Assembly (NCBI RefSeq): GCF_017161405.1
Contig: NZ_CP071051.1
Coordinates: 2,877,849-2,941,848, forward strand
Reading direction: 5' to 3'
Origin: Leucobacter sp. CX169
GTDB lineage: Bacteria; Actinomycetota; Actinomycetes; Actinomycetales; Microbacteriaceae
Length of the DNA stretch: 64,000 nt
In this document: positions 8,406 through 17,232 of the stretch, in pieces
Position numbering within the stretch: the stretch's first letter is position 1
Layout: each line of letters starts with the position of its first letter
The notes under the pieces: model-generated
What the model saw: the letters and a program-made list of their open reading frames with translations, nothing else
Databases searched by the model: none
Told to the model about the DNA's origin: nothing
Translations under genes and position numbers: made by a program

Positions 8406-9528
8406 CCGGCGTCTTGAGCCCCGACCCGGTCAGCACGACGACTGTGGTCTCTCCCGGCAGGATCGCGCCGCGCGCCCGGAGCTGGGTGAGCGCCGCAGCC
8501 GCGGTCGCGCTGGTGGGCTCGACGTACATTCCGGTGCGGGCGAGCGCGTCTCGGGCGCGCAGGATCCCGTCCTCCGGAACCGCGATGCTCTGGCCCCGGG
8601 ACTCGCGCAGCGCCTCGACCATGAGGGCGAGACGAAGCGGGCTCCGGATCGCCGTGCCCTCCGCCGCGGTGGGGCGGACGGGCCGCTCGTCGCGCTCGCC
8701 CCGGAAGGCGGCGTCGACGGGCGAGCAGTTCAGCGGCTGCGCCGCGTGTAACCGTGGCAGCCGGTCGATCGCCCCGGCGCGCAGCAGCTCGCGGAAGCCG
8801 AGCGCGCAGCCGAGCAGGCTGCTGCCCGCGCCGACCGGCACGATCACGTGGTCGGGCGCCGTGAAGCCGAGGTCCTCCCAGATCTCGTACGCCAGGGTCT
8901 TCGTGCCTTCGAGAAAGAACGCCTGCCAGTTGTGGCTCGCATAGAACCCCTCGCCGCGCGCGAACGCCTCGATGGCCGCATGCTGGGACGCTTCGCGCGG
9001 CCCGTCGACGAGGCGCACCTCAGCCCCGTACGCGCGGGCTTGTGCGAGTTTGGCGGGCGACGTGGTGGCCGGCGCAAACACCGTGACCCCCAGCCCGCCG
9101 GCCGCGGCGTAGCCGGCGACCGAGGCCCCGCCGTTGCCCGAGCTGTCCTCGAGCACCCGCGTGATGCCCTGCTGGCGCAGGACCGAGAGCATCACGCTCG
9201 ATCCGCGGTCCTTGAAGCTCCCGGTAGGCGAGAACCATTCGAGTTTGAAGCGCGCGGGCGCGCCCTCCCAGTCGCGCTCCACGAGCGGCGTGCACCCCTC
9301 GCCGAGGCTGATCGGGCGCGCGACCGCGAGCGGCAGGGCCGCCCGGTAACGCCAGAGGCTGCGCTCGGCGCTGTCGATCTCACTTCGGCCGATGCCGCCC
9401 CCCGGGGTGACGAGCAGCGGTCGCCCCCCGTCCGAGCGCCATCGCGGCACCCCGATCGGGGAGCGGGCACCGTCGAACGGGTCGACGTACGCGGGCTCCG
9501 GTGCCCCCGTAGGTGCGCCCGCCGTCAC
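8395..9528 (-). CDS. Threonine-synthase-like PLP-dependent lyase
   Basis: A 377-residue fold-type II PLP enzyme. The PLP lysine is Lys106 in SFKDRG and the phosphate-binding loop is SSGNGGAS near residue 132. The closest named family is threonine synthase (O-phosphohomoserine to threonine), but cysteate synthase and diaminopropionate-type lyases share the fold. The GTG start at 9528 overlaps the stop of the preceding permease (GTGA), giving translational coupling; a start 45 bases upstream would lie inside that gene. Being the last cistron of an amino-acid importer operon suggests it acts on an imported amino acid rather than in core threonine synthesis. Confidence 0.75.
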   Translation of the reverse strand: MTAGAPTGAPEPAYVDPFDGARSPIGVPRWRSDGGRPLLVTPGGGIGRSEIDSAERSLWRYRAALPLAVARPISLGEGCTPLVERDWEGAPARFKLEWFSPTGSFKDRGSSVMLSVLRQQGITRVLEDSSGNGGASVAGYAAAGGLGVTVFAPATTSPAKLAQARAYGAEVRLVDGPREASQHAAIEAFARGEGFYASHNWQAFFLEGTKTLAYEIWEDLGFTAPDHVIVPVGAGSSLLGCALGFRELLRAGAIDRLPRLHAAQPLNCSPVDAAFRGERDERPVRPTAAEGTAIRSPLRLALMVEALRESRGQSIAVPEDGILRARDALARTGMYVEPTSATAAAALTQLRARGAILPGETTVVVLTGSGLKTPAAG

Positions 9529-10352
9529 GCCTTCTTCGCCTCGACCAGCCGGGCCGCGCGCCTCCCGACCCAAGAGAGCGTGAGGTTGATCGCCAGGTAG
9601 ATCACCACCGCCACGACCCAGAAGCTGAAGAGATAGGCGTTGCCGTAGTAGTTACCCATGTCCTTGATCGTCTTTGACAGCTCCGAGTAGGCCACGATGT
9701 AGCCCAGCGAGGTGTCCTTGAGCAGCACGATCATCTGTGCGATGAGAATGGGCAACATCTGGGTGAACGCCTGGGGAAACTCGATGAGCATGCGGGTGCG
9801 AATCGGCGTGAGCCCGATTGACAGCCCCGCCTCGCGCTGGCCCTTGTTCAGGGACACGATGCCGGCGCGCAGCGCCTCGCCCACGATCGCGCCGTTGTAG
9901 ACGGCGAGCGCGATTACGACGGCCCAGAAGGCGCCGGTCGAGGCGACGAGCAGGATGAAGAGCATCATGAGCAGCACGGGCATGCCGCGGAAGAACTCGA
10001 GCACGACGGCGACGGGCACCCGGATCCACATCGACTTTGCCAGCCGGCCGAAGGTGAAGAGAATGCCAATCATGAATGCGCCGACCATCGCGGTGACGGC
10101 GGCCAGCAGCGTAGCGACGACGCCCTTGCCGATCGCGCCCCAGACCTCGCCGTAGGCGAGCACGTCCCAGCGGGAGGCGTCGAACATGCCGGGAGTGACG
10201 TTGCCGTTGACCGCCACCTGCGGCTGGGCGAGCCGCCAGATGGCCCAGCCGAGCACTGCGGCGACGGCGATCAAGCCGACGACGGAGATGAGGACCGAGC
10301 GCTGCCTGGCCTTGGGGCCGGGGGCGTCGTAGAGAACCGTTGCCGTGCTCAT
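9525..10352 (-). CDS. gluD: Amino acid ABC transporter permease, GluD-like
   Basis: A 275-residue permease of the His/Glu/Arg (HisMQ) family with an N-terminal helix and a five-helix core. The cytoplasmic EAA loop, which docks the ATPase, is visible as GEALRAGIVSLNKGQREAGLSIG. Its ATG overlaps the gluC stop (ATGA) and its stop overlaps the lyase start. Gene order gluA-gluB-gluC-gluD matches the glutamate importer of corynebacteria. Specificity for glutamate is inferred from operon order and similarity. Confidence 0.85.
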   Translation of the reverse strand: MSTATVLYDAPGPKARQRSVLISVVGLIAVAAVLGWAIWRLAQPQVAVNGNVTPGMFDASRWDVLAYGEVWGAIGKGVVATLLAAVTAMVGAFMIGILFTFGRLAKSMWIRVPVAVVLEFFRGMPVLLMMLFILLVASTGAFWAVVIALAVYNGAIVGEALRAGIVSLNKGQREAGLSIGLTPIRTRMLIEFPQAFTQMLPILIAQMIVLLKDTSLGYIVAYSELSKTIKDMGNYYGNAYLFSFWVVAVVIYLAINLTLSWVGRRAARLVEAKKA

Positions 10353-10999
10353 CGCAGCACCCGAACCTTCTTCTCAATCTGCCCGGCGATGAGGCCGAGC
10401 GGAACGGTGATCACGAGGTAGCAGAGCGCGATGCCCACGAGGATGGGGATGACCGCCTGCCCGTTCTCGTTCGTGAGGCTTCGTGCGACCGCAAAGAGCT
10501 CAACCACGAAGAACCCGCCGGCGACCGAGCTGTTCTTCGTGAGCGCGATAAACACGTTGATGAGCGGCGGCACGACCATGCGCAGCGCCTGCGGCAGCAC
10601 GATCAGCGTGAGCGTCTGCCCAAAGTTCAGCCCGATCGAGCGGGCCGCCTCAGCCTGCCCGACGTGGACGCCGTTGATCCCTGACCGCAACGCCTCTGCC
10701 ACGAACGGTGAGGTGTAGATCGCCAGGGTAATCATCGCGAGGATCGGGTACGACGGTTTGTCCGGCGCAATGAGCGGCAGGACGAACACCATGAAGATGA
10801 AGAGCATGACGAGCGGGGTATTCCGGATGATCTCGGTGTACACCGTCGCGAAGCCGCGCAGCGAGGCAACCGGCGAGATCCGCATCGTCACCACGACGAG
10901 ACCGATCGCCATCGCCCCGAGGCCGCCAAAGATGAGCAGGCGCAGGGTCATCCAAAACCCGGTGCCGACTGCGCCGATGTTCTCGAAGAACACGTCCAC
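10349..10999 (-). CDS. gluC: Amino acid ABC transporter permease, GluC-like
   Basis: A 216-residue HisMQ-family permease, the partner of GluD in the membrane heterodimer. The EAA loop is seen as EALRSGINGVHVGQAEAARS. It follows gluB after a 61-base gap that holds a perfect 13-bp hairpin, which probably lowers permease expression relative to the binding protein. The stop overlaps the gluD start by 4 bases. Confidence 0.85.
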   Translation of the reverse strand: MDVFFENIGAVGTGFWMTLRLLIFGGLGAMAIGLVVVTMRISPVASLRGFATVYTEIIRNTPLVMLFIFMVFVLPLIAPDKPSYPILAMITLAIYTSPFVAEALRSGINGVHVGQAEAARSIGLNFGQTLTLIVLPQALRMVVPPLINVFIALTKNSSVAGGFFVVELFAVARSLTNENGQAVIPILVGIALCYLVITVPLGLIAGQIEKKVRVLR

Positions 11000-11026
11000 T
11001 GGGGCCGCCTCTCATGTCGGGGTGTG

Positions 11027-11055
11027 GTGGCCGGGGCGTCTCGCCCCGGCCACCA
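11027..11055. terminator. Intercistronic hairpin between gluB and gluC
   Basis: GGTGGCCGGGGCG-TCT-CGCCCCGGCCACC is a perfect 13-bp stem with a 3-base loop and no T-run. Its place between the binding-protein gene and the permease genes fits a partial terminator or mRNA-stabilising element. Confidence 0.65.
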
Positions 11056-11060
11056 GTGGG

Positions 11061-11933
11061 TCAGTACCGGTCGATCGTCGGCGGGGTCGGCGTCGCGAGC
11101 ACCTTGCCCGCGGTCGACTCCCAGGCCTTCGCCCAGGCGCCGTCTTCGAACGACTCCTCGAGGGTGTCGTTGATGAAGGTGCGGAAGTCCTCATCGCCGA
11201 GCTTCAGGCCGATGCCGTACGGCTCTTCCGTGAAGGGGTTGTCGATGACCTCGAACTGGCCGGCGTTCTGGTCGGCCAGACCGGCGAGGATCACGTTGTC
11301 CGTGGAGACCGCGACGACCTCACCCGCGCGCAGCGGCTCGAGGCAGTTCGAGTAGGTGTCGGTCGCGAGGACCTCGACGCCGGCGTCCTTCAGGTTCTGC
11401 TCCGATGTCGATCCGGTGACCGAACAGACCTTCTTACCCTTGACGTCGTCGATTCCCGTGATGCCGTCGGGGTTGCCGCTGAGCACCAGCAGGTCCTGGC
11501 CAGCGACGTAGTACGGGCCTGCGAAGTCGACGACTTCCTTGCGCTTGTCGTTGATCGTGTAGGTCGCGATCACGAGATCAACCTCGCCGTTCTCGATAAA
11601 CGGCTCGCGGTTGGCCGAGACGGCCTCTTTCCACTCGATCTTGTCCGCGGGAATGCCGAGCTTGCCGGCAATCAGCTTGCCGATCTCGACGTCAAAGCCC
11701 TCAGGCCCGTTCGGGCCCTTCAGGCCGAAGAGCGGCTGATCAAACTTCGTGCCGATCGTGATTTTGCCCGCCTCGTTGAGCTTCGCCATCGTGGTGCCGG
11801 CCTCAAAGGTCGTCTCGGCAGCCACCTCGGGAGCGGCTGTTTCGCCGCCTCCCCCGGGAGAGCCGGACGCGCAGGCCGAGAGCGCCAATGCTCCGACCGC
11901 AGCAATCACGAGTGCGTACTTGGTAATTCGCAT
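11061..11933 (-). CDS. gluB: Amino acid ABC transporter substrate-binding lipoprotein, GluB-like
   Basis: A 290-residue solute-binding protein of family 3. The signal peptide ends in a lipobox, LSAC, giving lipidated Cys21, and a Gly/Ser linker follows. The mature part shows the typical KITIGTKFDQPLFG and GFDVEIGKLIAGKLG segments of Glu/Asp/Gln-binding proteins. It is anchored outside the membrane and feeds GluC-GluD. It is second in the operon, 69 bases after gluA with only a small hairpin between. Confidence 0.9.
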   Translation of the reverse strand: MRITKYALVIAAVGALALSACASGSPGGGGETAAPEVAAETTFEAGTTMAKLNEAGKITIGTKFDQPLFGLKGPNGPEGFDVEIGKLIAGKLGIPADKIEWKEAVSANREPFIENGEVDLVIATYTINDKRKEVVDFAGPYYVAGQDLLVLSGNPDGITGIDDVKGKKVCSVTGSTSEQNLKDAGVEVLATDTYSNCLEPLRAGEVVAVSTDNVILAGLADQNAGQFEVIDNPFTEEPYGIGLKLGDEDFRTFINDTLEESFEDGAWAKAWESTAGKVLATPTPPTIDRY

Positions 11934-11957
11934 GGGTGCCTACCTTCGTTGGTGTGC

Positions 11958-11977
11958 GGGCGGGGTTGTGCCCGCCC
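11958..11977. promoter_or_regulatory. Small hairpin between gluA and gluB
   Basis: GGGCGGG-GTTGTG-CCCGCCC forms a 7-bp stem in the 69-base gap upstream of gluB. It may tune gluB expression or protect the mRNA end. It is weaker than the gluB-gluC hairpin. Confidence 0.35.
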
Positions 11978-12002
11978 TATGGGTCCCGCGAGCGATCATC
12001 GA

Positions 12003-12779
12003 CTAGTGGCCGAGAATCTTGGAGAGGAAGTCCTTGGCGCGGGAGGTCTGTGGGTTGTCAAAGAACTGCTCGGGAGTCGCTTCCTCGACGATCTGGCCAT
12101 CCGCCATGAAGACGATGCGGTCGGCCGCGCGTCGGGCAAATCCCATCTCGTGCGTGACCGCCACCATCGTCATGCCGTCGTTGGCCAGGCCGATCATGGT
12201 GTCGAGCACCTCGTTGATCATCTCGGGGTCGAGCGCCGAGGTTGGCTCGTCGAGCAGGATGAGCTTGGGCTCCATCGCGAGCGAGCGAGCGATCGCGGCC
12301 CGCTGCTGCTGCCCGCCAGACAGCTGAGAGGGCAATTTCTTTGCCTGATTGGCGATGCCGACGCGCTCGAGCAGGCGCATCGCGCGTTCCTCTGCCTCTT
12401 TCTTCGAGAGGCCGAGGACCTTAATGGGGCCGAGCGTCACGTTCTCGAGGATGGTCTTGTGCGCGAAGAGGTTGAATGACTGGAACACCATGCCGACATC
12501 TGCGCGCAGCTTGGCGAGTTCCTTGCCCTCTTCGGGAAGCGCGACGCCGTCGATCGTGATCGTTCCCGAGTCAATCGTCTCGAGCCGGTTGATCGCGCGG
12601 CAGAGGGTCGACTTTCCCGACCCCGAGGGCCCGAGCACGACCACTACCTCGCCGCGGCCGACCTGCGTATTGATGTCCTTGAGCACGTGGAGTTCGCCGA
12701 AGTGTTTATTCACACCGGTGATCGTCACGAGCGCATCTTCTCGATCGCGGACCACTCTGACCGCCGTCGTTTCTCCCAT
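12003..12779 (-). CDS. gluA: Amino acid ABC transporter ATP-binding protein, GluA-like
   Basis: A 258-residue polar-amino-acid ABC ATPase: Walker A GPSGSGKS at about 50-57, signature LSGGQQQR, Walker B LILLDEPTSALDPE and the switch histidine in AVTHEMGFAR. First gene of gluABCD and the lyase. The start is uncertain: ATG at 12779 is chosen, but a GTG at 12812 adds 11 residues, and neither has a good ribosome site. A perfect DnaA box lies just upstream at 12819-12827. Confidence 0.88.
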   Translation of the reverse strand: MGETTAVRVVRDREDALVTITGVNKHFGELHVLKDINTQVGRGEVVVVLGPSGSGKSTLCRAINRLETIDSGTITIDGVALPEEGKELAKLRADVGMVFQSFNLFAHKTILENVTLGPIKVLGLSKKEAEERAMRLLERVGIANQAKKLPSQLSGGQQQRAAIARSLAMEPKLILLDEPTSALDPEMINEVLDTMIGLANDGMTMVAVTHEMGFARRAADRIVFMADGQIVEEATPEQFFDNPQTSRAKDFLSKILGH

Positions 12780-12946
12780 GCCCGTATCTTGGGCCCCTGC
12801 TGTGGTCGGCACAAGGGGTGTGGATAACTCGCGTGTTCGCGATCAGTGGCGCTGACAACCAGGGAATTCCCCGTGTTCCCGTGTCAGAACTCGGTGCGAT
12901 CCCCTCACGGGCGGCCGCGGCGGCCGCGGGGATTGTTATGTTTCCG

Positions 12947-13348
12947 TCACCCGCGCGCGGCTCGGCAGGACTCGCACACCCCGAACAGGTCGACGACGTG
13001 CTCGATCTCCGCAAAGCCGTACTCGGCGGCGACCTGCCGCGACCACGTCTCGACGGCCTCGGCCGCCAGCTCGCGGGTGTCCCCGCAGCTTCGGCAGATG
13101 AGGTGGTGGTGGTGACCCTCCATCGCGCACGATCGGAAGAGGTTCTCGCCCTCGGGCGCTTGCACCGAGTCCGCCTCGCCCGATTCGGTCAGCCCCGACA
13201 GCGCGCGATAGACCGTCGCGAGCCCGATCGTGGAGCCCTGCTCGCGCAGTCGCTGGTGGAGCTCCTGCGCGCTGACGAACCCGCGCGCCTCGGCGAGGGC
13301 TGCCCGCACCGCCTCGCGCTGCCAAGTGTTGCGTCGAGCGCCGCTCAC
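12947..13348 (-). CDS. zur: Fur-family zinc uptake regulator Zur
   Basis: A 133-residue Fur-family repressor. The N-terminal winged helix spans about 5-80. A His-rich stretch at 79-82 and the CRSC (85-88) and CESC (125-128) pairs are the metal-binding elements; the four cysteines form the structural zinc site. With zinc bound it should repress zinc uptake genes. It is the last gene of the znuACBB operon, 28 bases after the second permease, so it would also control itself through the boxes at 17114-17155. The GTG start at 13348 has a GGGAGG ribosome site; longer starts intrude into the permease gene. Confidence 0.88.
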   Translation of the reverse strand: MSGARRNTWQREAVRAALAEARGFVSAQELHQRLREQGSTIGLATVYRALSGLTESGEADSVQAPEGENLFRSCAMEGHHHHLICRSCGDTRELAAEAVETWSRQVAAEYGFAEIEHVVDLFGVCESCRAARG

Positions 13349-13376
13349 GAGTGCCTCCCGGTGGCCTGGTTGATGG

Positions 13377-14225
13377 TTATGCCTGTGCCCCACGGTATCG
13401 AACCCGGCGCGCTCCCGCGCGAGCACTCACCCGGTGCACACCGAGCGCGACGAGAAACAGCAACGCGACGGCGACACCCACCGCGCCCCCGGCCGCAACG
13501 CCGAAGGCGGCGGATCCCCACAGCCCGAGCAGCCCCGCGAGCACGCCGATGCCGGCGGCAATCGGGGGGATCCAGCCGATGGACGGCGCGACCAGCCGGG
13601 CGGCCGCGGCCGGCCCGATCAGGACGGCGACGCCCAGGATCGCGCCGACCGCCGGCATGGCGGCGACGACTGCGGCTGCGATCATCGCGGTGGCCACGAG
13701 CTCCATCGGCCAGGACCGGTAGCCCGCGGCGCGAAAGCCCGCCGGGTCGAACGTGTGGAACAGGAGGCGCCGGCCGAAGATCGCAAGCAGCAGCAGCGAG
13801 GTGACGAGCACCGCCGCGGTCGTAACGACGTCGGACACGCTCACTCCCAGTGGCGAGCCGATCAGCAGGGCGTCGACCCCCACGACGTCGGCTCCACCCG
13901 GCAGCGCGATCGAGGGGGCCAGGCTCGCAAGCAACGCCCCGAGCGCGAAGCCAAACGAGAGTACGACCCCGCTCACGACCTGGCGTCCCTGCCCGGGCAC
14001 CCGGGTGAGCAGGGTCATGAGGAGGACCAGTACGACCGCGAAGGCGGCCTGGCCCGCGAGCACGCTCCACCCCAGGATCGCGAACAGCACGCCGCCGGGG
14101 AAGGTGGCGTGGCTGAGCGCGACCGCGAAGAACGAGCGTCGTCGCAGCACGATGAGCGTGCCGGCGAGGCCCGCGAGCAGGCCGAGCAGCGTGAGTTCGA
14201 GGGCGGCAAGGGCGAGGTAGCTCAC
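13377..14225 (-). CDS. znuB: Zinc/manganese ABC transporter permease, ZnuB family (second copy)
   Basis: A 282-residue membrane permease of the ABC-3 family with about eight helices. It starts at a GTG overlapping the first permease stop (GTGA). Paired non-identical ZnuB genes suggest a heterodimeric channel served by the single ZnuC ATPase. The gene lies just before zur. Confidence 0.88.
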   Translation of the reverse strand: MSYLALAALELTLLGLLAGLAGTLIVLRRRSFFAVALSHATFPGGVLFAILGWSVLAGQAAFAVVLVLLMTLLTRVPGQGRQVVSGVVLSFGFALGALLASLAPSIALPGGADVVGVDALLIGSPLGVSVSDVVTTAAVLVTSLLLLAIFGRRLLFHTFDPAGFRAAGYRSWPMELVATAMIAAAVVAAMPAVGAILGVAVLIGPAAAARLVAPSIGWIPPIAAGIGVLAGLLGLWGSAAFGVAAGGAVGVAVALLFLVALGVHRVSARAGARRVRYRGAQA

Positions 14226-15142
14226 GCGGCGACCTCCGTGCCCTCGGGCCGGATCCTGCGCAACCGCGCCCGCAGCAGCCGAGGTGCCAGCAGCCGGAAG
14301 CCGACCGCGAGGGCGTACGCCGCGACGAGCACGAGCACGACTACCGCGCCGGGCGAGACCGCCACCCCAGCGCCGACCGAGCTGGAAAACGACACCCAGA
14401 GCCCAATGACCCCCGCGGCGAAGGGCACGAGGATCGCGATGGGGATGAGCCAGGCGAGGCGGCGCGTGAGCAGGCGCGCGGTCGCCATGGGCACGGTCAG
14501 GATCGCGAGGACCATGAGCGTGCCGAGCGCCTGCACGCCCGCGACGACGAGCAGCGCGACGGCGGCGCCGAGCGCGAGATCGGTGGGGGTGGTGCGAAAG
14601 CCCGCCGCAGCGAAGCCCGCGGGGTCGAAGGCGCGCAGCAGCTGGGCACGCCAGGTGAACGCGATCACGGCGACGGCGACGATGGCCACCACGACGACCT
14701 GGACGAGCTGTTCCTGCGTCACGGTGAGCAGGCGGCCTAAGAGGAGTTCCTCGAGTTGGCTGACGTAGTTCTGCTGACGCGAGACGAGGACGATGCCGAT
14801 GCTGAAGAGGCTCGTGAGCACGACGGCGATCGCGGCGTCCGAGCCCACGCCCCGTCGCTCCAGCACTGTGAGCAGCACGACGGCGGCGAGCGCCGCGATC
14901 AGGGCGCCGGGGAGGAGGGCGGCGGTCCCGCCGACGATCGAACCGATGACGAGGCCGGGGAAGACCGCGTGGATCAGACCGTCACTCATGAACTCGAGAT
15001 CGCGGAGGCTGATGAACAGGCCAACGACGCCCGCCGCGACCGCGAGCACGGCGACGGTGATGAGCGCCCGGGACATGAACGGCAGCGCGAAGACGTCGAG
15101 CGGCCCGAACGCGGCCTGCAGCTCGAAGATTCCGGGGGTCAC
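14222..15142 (-). CDS. znuB: Zinc/manganese ABC transporter permease, ZnuB family (first copy)
   Basis: A 306-residue ABC-3 family permease, longer at the C-terminus than its neighbour, ending in a basic tail. Conserved features include the DGLIHAVFPGLVIG stretch near residue 55. The GTG start overlaps the znuC stop by one base (TAGTG). It forms the membrane channel with the second copy. Confidence 0.88.
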   Translation of the reverse strand: MTPGIFELQAAFGPLDVFALPFMSRALITVAVLAVAAGVVGLFISLRDLEFMSDGLIHAVFPGLVIGSIVGGTAALLPGALIAALAAVVLLTVLERRGVGSDAAIAVVLTSLFSIGIVLVSRQQNYVSQLEELLLGRLLTVTQEQLVQVVVVAIVAVAVIAFTWRAQLLRAFDPAGFAAAGFRTTPTDLALGAAVALLVVAGVQALGTLMVLAILTVPMATARLLTRRLAWLIPIAILVPFAAGVIGLWVSFSSSVGAGVAVSPGAVVVLVLVAAYALAVGFRLLAPRLLRARLRRIRPEGTEVAA

Positions 15143-15996
15143 TACGCGGCGCTCCAGGGCGAGGTGGGCTCGTCCGGCCGTTCGGTTTCGCGCGTGGTGG
15201 TGACCGTGTGGTGGTCCAGTTCGACGGTCGAGCCGGCGAAGGCGCGCTCGACGGCGTCGAGCGTCAGCGCCTCATCGATCGGCCCGTATGCGACGAGGCA
15301 TCCGGTCGGCCGGGCCCCGGGGTCGCCGTGGTGGCCGTCGAGGAGGAGGACGTGACTGCAGGTCTCTCGGGCGATCTCGAGGTCGTGCGTCGACACGAGA
15401 ATGGTGCGCCCCTCGACGCGGAGCTCGCGAATGGTGGCGAGCAGCATGTCGCGGTTGGCGCGATCCAGTCCGTTGAAGGGCTCGTCGAGCAGCAGGATCT
15501 GCGGGTCGACGACGAGCGCGCGGGCAAGGATCACGCGCTGCTGCTGCCCACCTGAGAGCTCGCCGAAGCGGCGGCGGGCGAGGTGGGCGAGGCCGACGCG
15601 CTCGAGGGCGGCGTCAACGCGGCGGCGGCCGTCGCGACCGACCGGGCGCACCGGGCCGAGCGCACGGTAGAGCCCCATCGTGACGGCCTGGCGCACCGTG
15701 ATTGGCAGCTCGTTGTCGCGACGGTCGGCCTGCGGCAGCGACCCGACGCGCGCGAGCGCCGCCCGGGGAGATCCGCCGAGCACGCGGAGGCTTCCGCCGG
15801 TGAGCTCGGCGAGCCCCAGGAGGCCCCGCAGCAGGGTCGACTTCCCCGCCCCGTTCGGCCCGATCAGCGCGACGGCCGATCCTGCCTCGATCGTCGCCGT
15901 GATGTCCGCAAGCGTGGTGACCCCGCGATACCCGAAGGAGGCGCCGAGGAGCTCAATCACCGGGGCGCCCGGTGCAGCGGCCTGGTCGGTGTTCAT
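15142..15996 (-). CDS. znuC: Zinc/manganese ABC transporter ATP-binding protein
   Basis: A 284-residue ABC ATPase with Walker A GPNGAGKS, signature LSGGQQQR, Walker B LLLDEPFNGLD and switch histidine STHDLE. The C-terminal 35 residues are His/Thr/Glu-rich. The ATG at 15996 overlaps the znuA stop (ATGA) behind a GGAGG site; the longer start at 16047 would extend into znuA and is rejected. Confidence 0.9.
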   Translation of the reverse strand: MNTDQAAAPGAPVIELLGASFGYRGVTTLADITATIEAGSAVALIGPNGAGKSTLLRGLLGLAELTGGSLRVLGGSPRAALARVGSLPQADRRDNELPITVRQAVTMGLYRALGPVRPVGRDGRRRVDAALERVGLAHLARRRFGELSGGQQQRVILARALVVDPQILLLDEPFNGLDRANRDMLLATIRELRVEGRTILVSTHDLEIARETCSHVLLLDGHHGDPGARPTGCLVAYGPIDEALTLDAVERAFAGSTVELDHHTVTTTRETERPDEPTSPWSAA

Positions 15997-17099
15997 TGCA
16001 GGGCCTCCTGGAGGGATTCGGGCAGGGGGTCCGGCGTGAAGCCCCAAGCCTCCAGGATGACACGAACGTTGTGCTCGGTCGCCGCGAGATACGTGTCGGT
16101 GTCGCTACCGGGCACACCCAGGGCGTCCACCGCGAGCGTGTCGCTGTCGATCACGGTGGCCCCCGACTCGCGAGCGATCGTGCGGGCGAGCTTCGGGTTC
16201 ATCGTGGACTCGACGAAGATCGCCCGAACGCCCTGTTCCTGAATCTTCGCGACGAGGGCGTCGATCTCGGCGACGCTCGGCTCCGCGTTGTCCTCGAAAC
16301 TCGGCAGGATCGACCCGGCAAACGCGATCTCGTACGCGTCGAGGAAGTAGCGGAGCGAGTCGTGCCCGCTGACCAGGATCCGCTCGCTCGGGGGTACCCG
16401 CGCGAACTGGGCGGCGGCCCAGTCGTCGAGATCGGCGAGCAGCTGCTGGTATGCCTCGGCGCGATCCTGGAAGCCTGTCGCGTGCTCGGGGTCGGCGGCC
16501 GCAAGACCGTCGGCGACCGCGTCGACCATGCCAGCCGCCATCATCGGGGCGGTCCAGAGGTGCGGGTTGACGTCGCTCTCGCCGTGGTCGTGGCCGTCGT
16601 GCCCCTCCTCCGCGGTTTCCTCCGCGGCGTGCTCGTCGGCATGCTCATCCTCGTGCGCGTGCTCGGCGTGCTCCGTCGCATCTTCCGCCTCGTGCGCGGC
16701 GCGCTCGGTCGCGGCGCGAGCGGCCTCAAGGTCGACCCCGCTGCTCGCGTCGATGATCTCACCGGCGAACCCAGAGGCCTCGATGGCGCCATCGATGTAG
16801 GTGTCGAGGCCTTGCCCGTTCACAATCAAGACATCGGCGCGGGAGAGCTCGAGCAGTTCGGCCGGGCTCGGGTCGAAGTGGTGCGCTGAGCTGCCGGGCG
16901 CCATGAGTCCGCTGATCGTCACGTCGTCCCCGCCGACGATGCGCGCAAAGTCGGTGAGCTGCGTCGTGGTCGTGACGACGCGCAGATGCCCGCCATCCCC
17001 GTCGTCGGGGGTCACGGCACATCCCGTGAGGGCGAGCGAGCCGGCGGCGAGCGCCGCGATGGCCGCGCTGAGGGTGAATCGGTGTGATGCAGTGCGCAT
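15993..17099 (-). CDS. znuA: Zinc ABC transporter substrate-binding lipoprotein
   Basis: A 368-residue cluster A-I binding protein. The lipobox LTGC gives lipidated Cys27. Likely metal ligands are His73 or His74 (AHHFDP), His180 (NPHLW), His246 (SGHDS) and an acidic residue near 318-320. The loop at about 136-172 is rich in His, Asp and Glu, a hallmark of zinc rather than manganese binders. First gene of the operon, directly under a promoter with two candidate Zur boxes, so it should be induced in zinc starvation. Confidence 0.92.
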   Translation of the reverse strand: MRTASHRFTLSAAIAALAAGSLALTGCAVTPDDGDGGHLRVVTTTTQLTDFARIVGGDDVTISGLMAPGSSAHHFDPSPAELLELSRADVLIVNGQGLDTYIDGAIEASGFAGEIIDASSGVDLEAARAATERAAHEAEDATEHAEHAHEDEHADEHAAEETAEEGHDGHDHGESDVNPHLWTAPMMAAGMVDAVADGLAAADPEHATGFQDRAEAYQQLLADLDDWAAAQFARVPPSERILVSGHDSLRYFLDAYEIAFAGSILPSFEDNAEPSVAEIDALVAKIQEQGVRAIFVESTMNPKLARTIARESGATVIDSDTLAVDALGVPGSDTDTYLAATEHNVRVILEAWGFTPDPLPESLQEALQ

Positions 17100-17113
17100 G
17101 AGTGCTTCCTAGT

Positions 17114-17156
17114 TGAGAACGACTCTCAGTCTAGGGGTAATGAGAATCGTTCGCAA
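17114..17156 (-). promoter_or_regulatory. znuA promoter with two candidate Zur boxes
   Basis: On the minus strand, TTGCGA (17151-17156) and TAGACT (17128-17133), 17 bases apart, form a good promoter for znuA. Two imperfect palindromes overlap it: TGAGAATCGTTCGCA at 17141-17155 covers most of the -35 element, and TGAGAACGACTCTCA at 17114-17128 covers the start-site region. They share the TGAGAA half. The operon encodes Zur, so autoregulation is the simplest reading. The divergent amidase gene starts about 80 bases away and might also be affected. Confidence 0.7.
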
Positions 17157-17232
17157 CAACACGCGGCCCCGGTCATCGCCGAGGAATTCGCCGCTCGTTA
17201 GGCTGGCACGAGACAGAGTGAATGGGGATCGC

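Noticed and set aside
12819..12827. Perfect DnaA box TGTGGATAA upstream of gluA
   Set aside because: A single 9-mer with no companions or AT-rich tract; expected by chance in a window of this size.
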